Below, piece by piece: positions 60,513-64,000 of a DNA stretch of 64,000 bases; the stretch's first letter is position 1; each line of letters starts with the position of its first letter. The notes beneath the pieces are model-generated. The model saw only the letters and a program-made list of their open reading frames with translations. It did not search any database and was not told where the DNA came from. The translations under genes were made by a program, and so were the position numbers. Origin of the DNA: Micromonospora sp. NBC_01740 (lineage in GTDB: Bacteria; Actinomycetota; Actinomycetes; Mycobacteriales; Micromonosporaceae); contig NZ_CP109150.1 of assembly GCF_035920365.1 (NCBI RefSeq), forward strand, positions 2,976,001 through 3,040,000. Reading direction: 5' to 3'.

Positions 60513-61303
60513 GCAACGACAAGCGGCGGCGGGCGTCCGTCGGTCACCTGGAAGCCGCGTTCGGCGTCAGCCTGGATCCGGAGCTGCTCCAGCGCGCCCT
60601 GACCCACCGCTCGTACGCGTACGAGAACGGCGGCCTGCCCACCAACGAGCGGTTGGAGTTCCTGGGCGACTCGGTGCTCGGCGTGGTGATCACCACCGCG
60701 CTCTTCCACAACCATCCCGACCTGCCCGAGGGGCAGCTGGCCAAGCTGCGGGCCAGCGTGGTCAACATGCGGGCCCTCGCCGACGTGGCCCGGGGCCTCG
60801 GCCCGGACGGGCTCGGCGCCTATCTGCTGCTCGGCAAGGGGGAGGAGACCACCGGTGGCCGGGACAAGGCGAGCATCCTCGCCGACACCCTGGAGGCGCT
60901 GCTCGGCGCGATCTACCTCCAGTACGGGCTGGACACCGCCGCCATCGTCATCCACCGGCTCTTCGACCCGCTGATGGCCGAGTCGGCCGGCCGGGGTGCG
61001 GCCCTGGACTGGAAGACCAGCCTCCAGGAGCTGACGGCGGCGCTCGGGCTCGGCGTCCCCGAGTACCGCATCGAGGGCACCGGCCCGGACCACCTCAAGA
61101 CGTTCACCGCCTGGGTGGTCGTCGCCGGCAACCGCTACGGCGGGGCCGACGGGCGCAGCAAGAAGGAGGCCGAGCAGCGGGCCGCCGAGGCGGCCTGGCG
61201 GACGCTCACCGAGCAGGCGGAGCGGGAGCCGGTCGGGCCGGAGGGCCCGGCGCCCGAGGACGGAACGGCGCAGACCGCCGAGGCGGGCCTGGGCCGTGCC
61301 TGA
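60509..61303 (+). CDS. rnc: Ribonuclease III
   Basis: 264 residues. Signature [17 protein letters not shown], metal-binding [17 protein letters not shown] double-stranded-RNA-binding domain follows ([20 protein letters not shown] ... [23 protein letters not shown]). About 35 acidic/Pro-rich residues form a C-terminal tail. Overlaps plsX at the start and mutM at the end. Confidence 0.97.
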   Translation: MSNDKRRRASVGHLEAAFGVSLDPELLQRALTHRSYAYENGGLPTNERLEFLGDSVLGVVITTALFHNHPDLPEGQLAKLRASVVNMRALADVARGLGPDGLGAYLLLGKGEETTGGRDKASILADTLEALLGAIYLQYGLDTAAIVIHRLFDPLMAESAGRGAALDWKTSLQELTAALGLGVPEYRIEGTGPDHLKTFTAWVVVAGNRYGGADGRSKKEAEQRAAEAAWRTLTEQAEREPVGPEGPAPEDGTAQTAEAGLGRA

Positions 61304-62153
61304 GCTGCCGGAGGTCGAGACCGTCCGGCAGGGGCTGGCCCGGTGGGTCACCGGCCGGCGGATCTCCGCCGTCGAGGTGCGCCATCCCCGCGCGGTACGC
61401 CGGCACGCGCCCGGCGGCGGGCACTTCGCCGACGTGCTGACCGACCGGACGGTGCTGGACGTGCGCCGGCGCGGCAAGTACCTGTGGCTGCCGCTGGACA
61501 GCGGCGACGCCGTGATCGGGCACCTGGGCATGTCGGGTCAGCTGCTGGTGCAGCCGGCCGACGCCCCCGACGAGACGCACCTGCGGGTCCGGTTCCGGTT
61601 CTCCGACGACGGTCCCGAGCTGCGTTTCGTCGACCAGCGCACGTTCGGCGGCCTGTCGGTCTCGGCCGGGGGCGCCGAGCTGCCGGCGGAGATCGCGCAC
61701 ATCGCGCGGGACCCGATGGACCCGCAGTTCTCCGACGCGGCGTTCGTCGCCGCGCTGCGCCGGCGGCGTACGGAGGTCAAGCGGGCGCTGCTGGACCAGA
61801 CGCTGATCTCCGGCGTGGGCAACATCTACGCCGACGAGGCGCTGTGGCGGGCGAGGCTGCACGGCGCCCGCCCCACCGACGCGCTGACCGGCCCGGCCGC
61901 GCTGCGGCTGCTGGGCCACGTCCGGGACGTCCTCGGCGAGGCGATCAAGTCCGGCGGCACCAGCTTCGACGCCCTCTACGTCAACGTGAACGGGGAGAGC
62001 GGCTACTTCGACCGGGCGTTGAACGTCTACGGCCGGGAGGGGCTGCCGTGCCACCGGTGCGGCGCACCGGTGCGCCGCGAGGCGTTCATGAACCGTTCGT
62101 CGTACAGTTGCCCGCGCTGCCAGCCCCGCCCCCGGGCGGCCCTGCGGGGCTGA
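61296..62153 (+). CDS. mutM: Formamidopyrimidine-DNA glycosylase
   Basis: 285 residues, GTG overlapping the rnc end. [14 protein letters not shown]-terminus with catalytic Pro and Glu after processing, [12 protein letters not shown]ys region, [32 protein letters not shown], and C-terminal zinc finger [25 protein letters not shown]. It removes 8-oxoguanine from DNA, complementing mutT1 in this window. Confidence 0.96.
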   Translation: MPELPEVETVRQGLARWVTGRRISAVEVRHPRAVRRHAPGGGHFADVLTDRTVLDVRRRGKYLWLPLDSGDAVIGHLGMSGQLLVQPADAPDETHLRVRFRFSDDGPELRFVDQRTFGGLSVSAGGAELPAEIAHIARDPMDPQFSDAAFVAALRRRRTEVKRALLDQTLISGVGNIYADEALWRARLHGARPTDALTGPAALRLLGHVRDVLGEAIKSGGTSFDALYVNVNGESGYFDRALNVYGREGLPCHRCGAPVRREAFMNRSSYSCPRCQPRPRAALRG

Positions 62154-62220
62154 CCCCACGCGGTCTCCGGGGCACGGGCGGCGCGTTCGCCCGGCCCGGC
62201 CCGCGAGGAGGTGCCGGTGG

Positions 62221-63063
62221 TCAGGGCGCCGCGCAGGGGAGTCGCCACGCGTCGAGCCGGCGTTCCTTGCGGATCGAGGAGAGACCGTAGCCCAGCGTGG
62301 TGACGCAGAAGTCCGTCGTCGAGCCGGCGTACTCCACGTGGAACACCGGCTTGCCCGCCTCGACGAACGGCAGCAGCCGGGCGCACTGGTCCAGCCGCAC
62401 GCACTCCTCGTTGACGGCGAAGTCGAAGTCCGGGGCCAGTGCGGCCACCTGCCCCAGGTCGTTGATCAGGCCGGGGGAGAGGCTCAGCGAGCGGGCCAGC
62501 TCGGCCAGCCGGCGGTTGAACCGCAGTTGGTCGTCGAAGTCGAGCGGGAAGCCGGACCGGTGCGCGTACCCGTCGGCGTCGGCCAGGGCGACCGCCCCGA
62601 AGCCCTTGCCCCGGCAGAGCCGGAACCGGTCGGCCAGCACCGGCCGCAGCGCGTCCCACTGCCGTACGTCGAGCCAGCGGCCCTGCGGCCGGCGGGACGC
62701 GGCACCCCGTACGGCGGCCGGGAGACGGTCCGCGTCCGGGTCGGTCGGCAGGACGGAACCGACGTGCACCTGGCAGACCAGCCGGCGGTCCCGGGAGCGC
62801 AGCTCGGCGGTCTGCGCGGCGGTGGTGGAGACCGGGTCGAGCAGGAAGACGTCGGCGTCGACGGTGAGGTCCAGCACGCCGCTGAGCTGCCACTGCCACT
62901 GCCACCGGCCCGCCGACGCCGCCGGCCAGGCGGTCGGGGCACCGGGCGCGGCCAGGTCCGGCCGGCAGGCGGCGAGCACGCTCAGCAGGACGAGCGCGGC
63001 GCAGGCCGGCAGGGCCCGGCGCAGGCCCCACCCCACGGCGCGCGTACGCGGCCGGATCCGCAT
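62221..63063 (-). CDS. Lipoprotein, endo-alpha-1,4-polygalactosaminidase-like (GH114)
   Basis: 280 residues from ATG 63063 with GGGAG upstream. Lipobox LSVLAAC gives a lipid-anchored exterior protein. The rest resembles GH114 TIM-barrel proteins: WQWQLSGVLDLTVDADVFLLDP, QVHVGSVLPTDPD, WLDVRQWDALRPVLADRFRLCRGKGFGAVALADADGY, QLRFNRRLAELARSLSLSPGLIND, FAVNEECVRLDQCARLLPFVEAGKPVFHVEYAG. Acidic residues typical of the active site are present, although the N-terminal Trp-rich start is altered. Sugar substrate unproven. Confidence 0.8.
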   Translation of the reverse strand: MRIRPRTRAVGWGLRRALPACAALVLLSVLAACRPDLAAPGAPTAWPAASAGRWQWQWQLSGVLDLTVDADVFLLDPVSTTAAQTAELRSRDRRLVCQVHVGSVLPTDPDADRLPAAVRGAASRRPQGRWLDVRQWDALRPVLADRFRLCRGKGFGAVALADADGYAHRSGFPLDFDDQLRFNRRLAELARSLSLSPGLINDLGQVAALAPDFDFAVNEECVRLDQCARLLPFVEAGKPVFHVEYAGSTTDFCVTTLGYGLSSIRKERRLDAWRLPCAAP

Positions 63064-63107
63064 CGGCAGCTCCCGGGTCGCGGGCGGCGGCACACCGCCC
63101 GGAGCGG

Positions 63108-63126
63108 GTACGCCGTGTCGGCGTAC
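63108..63126. promoter_or_regulatory. Inverted repeat between two secreted-protein genes
   Basis: GTACGCC (63108-63114) and GGCGTAC (63120-63126), spacer GTGTC. Lies 45 bases upstream of the GH114-like start and downstream of the CAP-domain gene, so could be operator or terminator. Confidence 0.4.
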
Positions 63127-63168
63127 CTCACCCGGTCAAACGAGTACGGCCCCGGCCACGACTCGCGT

Positions 63169-64000
63169 TCAGCGCGGCGCGGCGAAGACCTGCGTCCAGT
63201 ACGGCCCGTTGCTGTTGGCGACGCCGACGCCGATCTCGGTGAAGGCGCAGTTCAGGATGTTGGCCCGGTGGCCGGAGCTGTTCATCCAGGCGTCCATGAC
63301 GGCGGCCGGCGTCTTCTGGTTCCAGGCGACGTTCTCGCCGTAGGTGCGCCAGGAGTAGCCGACCCGGTCCAGCCGGGTCCCGACGTTGCTGCCGTCGCTG
63401 CCCGTGTGCGACATGTTCCGGTGGTCGGCCTGGTCCTGGCTGTGCCGCTGGGCGGCGGTCGTCAGCTTGTCGTCGACGCTCACCGCGCCGCAGCCGGCCT
63501 TGGCGCGCTCGGCGTTGACCAGGGCGACCACCTGGCTGGCCTGGCTACCGCCCCCGCTGCTGACCGGGGCCTTCGTGCCGCCGCCGGCCGGCGCCGTGCT
63601 CCGCTCGGCGCTGCGCCGCGAGGGCGCGGTGGTACGCGACGGCGCCGGCGTCGGCCTGGTGCTCTTCGTGGCCGACGGGGTGGGCCTGGCGGTGGTCGGC
63701 GCGGTGGTCGGCGCGGTGCTCGGGGTGGGCGGGGCGAGCGTGTCGCCGGGCGCCGGCGCGCCGCCCGGCAGCACCGGGGCGGCGGCGACCGTGTCGTCGA
63801 CGGCGGTGGGGTCGGTCGCCGGGCCGTCGCCGGTCAGCGCGACCGCGCCGACGCCGAGGCTCACCACCAGCGTGGCGGCCGCGGCGGCACCGCCGATCAC
63901 CAGCGGGCGGGGGAAGCGGCGGCGGGGGCGGTGGCGGCCCTCGGCGGTGGCCGGCGCCGTCGCGGCCGTCGCGGCCCGGAGCGCGGCGAGGTCGACGGGG
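63169..64000 (-). CDS. CAP-domain (SCP-like) membrane or secreted protein, 5' end outside the window
   Basis: The frame is open to the window edge. A cytoplasmic stretch (HRPRRRFPRPLV) precedes a membrane or signal segment (IGGAAAAATLVVSLGVGAVAL), then a Pro/Thr/Ser-rich linker. The CAP domain (ASQVVALVNAERAKAGCGAVSVDDKLTTAAQRHSQDQADHRNMSHTGSDG ... TYGENVAWNQKTPAAVMDAWMNSSGHRANILNCAFTEIGVGVANSNGPYWTQVFAAPR) carries the family His and Glu residues. An internal GTG at 63900 is a possible start, but the upstream frame looks coding. Function unproven. Confidence 0.85.
   Translation of the reverse strand, partial: PVDLAALRAATAATAPATAEGRHRPRRRFPRPLVIGGAAAAATLVVSLGVGAVALTGDGPATDPTAVDDTVAAAPVLPGGAPAPGDTLAPPTPSTAPTTAPTTARPTPSATKSTRPTPAPSRTTAPSRRSAERSTAPAGGGTKAPVSSGGGSQASQVVALVNAERAKAGCGAVSVDDKLTTAAQRHSQDQADHRNMSHTGSDGSNVGTRLDRVGYSWRTYGENVAWNQKTPAAVMDAWMNSSGHRANILNCAFTEIGVGVANSNGPYWTQVFAAPR

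Overview
This is a very GC-rich chromosomal segment of a high-GC Gram-positive bacterium, most probably Micromonospora or a close relative in the Micromonosporaceae. The evidence is the codon bias with frequent GTG starts and TGA stops, actinobacterial-type genes (an NdgR-like IclR regulator next to leuCD, HU with a long Lys/Ala tail, CofC for F420, SepIVA, MutT1 with a phosphatase domain, XRE/DUF397 pairs) and housekeeping gene order. I see no prophage, transposase, CRISPR array or secondary-metabolite cluster. The window cuts one gene at each edge: a GGDEF/EAL protein on the left and a CAP-domain protein on the right.

Layout. 1-11.5 kb: a diguanylate cyclase/phosphodiesterase, then ilvBN-ilvC-serA, a minus-strand pair (unknown protein, ApbE-like), leuB and ilvE. 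11.5-14.1 kb: minus-strand phosphatase, PRC-barrel protein and ahpC-ahpD. 14.3-16 kb: cimA behind a leader peptide and terminator. 16-25.4 kb: membrane exo/endonuclease-type phosphatase, a secreted protein with a long structured upstream region, a moxR-DUF58-VWA-HtrA cluster, arfB and unknowns. 25.6-27.4 kb: FAH-family hydrolase, tRNA-Gln and two identical tRNA-Glu genes. 27.5-31.2 kb: ndgR divergent from leuCD, then hupB. 31.3-42.9 kb: membrane phosphatase, mutT1, ppk1, cofC, plsC-gpsA-PLP enzyme, PrmC-like methylase, ROK kinase. 43-47.3 kb: XRE/DUF397 pair, a small-ORF pair, and a TPR-AAA+ gene with a TPR membrane partner. 47.5-62.1 kb: ddl, DUF3515, Lrp-type ligand-binding protein, thiL, GNAT, rpmB, DAK2 protein, recG, serine hydrolase, rsmD-coaD, sepIVA, DUF177, rpmF, plsX-rnc-mutM. 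62.2-64 kb: GH114-like lipoprotein and CAP-domain protein.

How the genes work together. Most of branched-chain amino-acid synthesis is here (ilvB, ilvN, ilvC, leuB, ilvE, cimA, leuC, leuD); ilvD and leuA are not in the window. CimA with LeuCD and LeuB would give 2-oxobutyrate from pyruvate, so isoleucine can be made without threonine deaminase. Three control points are visible: attenuator-like leaders before ilvB and cimA, and the NdgR-type regulator divergent from leuCD. The right half carries envelope and phospholipid genes (ddl, plsC, gpsA, plsX, sepIVA) mixed with translation and repair genes (rpmB, rpmF, rnc, recG, mutM, mutT1).

Unusual points: the paired attenuators, a large set of start codons lying 6-7 nt after a TANNNT box (leaderless promoters), short ORFs ending on the start codon of ddl, rsmD, thiL and a small gene, a structured untranslated region at 17.28-17.45 kb, and several families of intergenic palindromes and tandem repeats.
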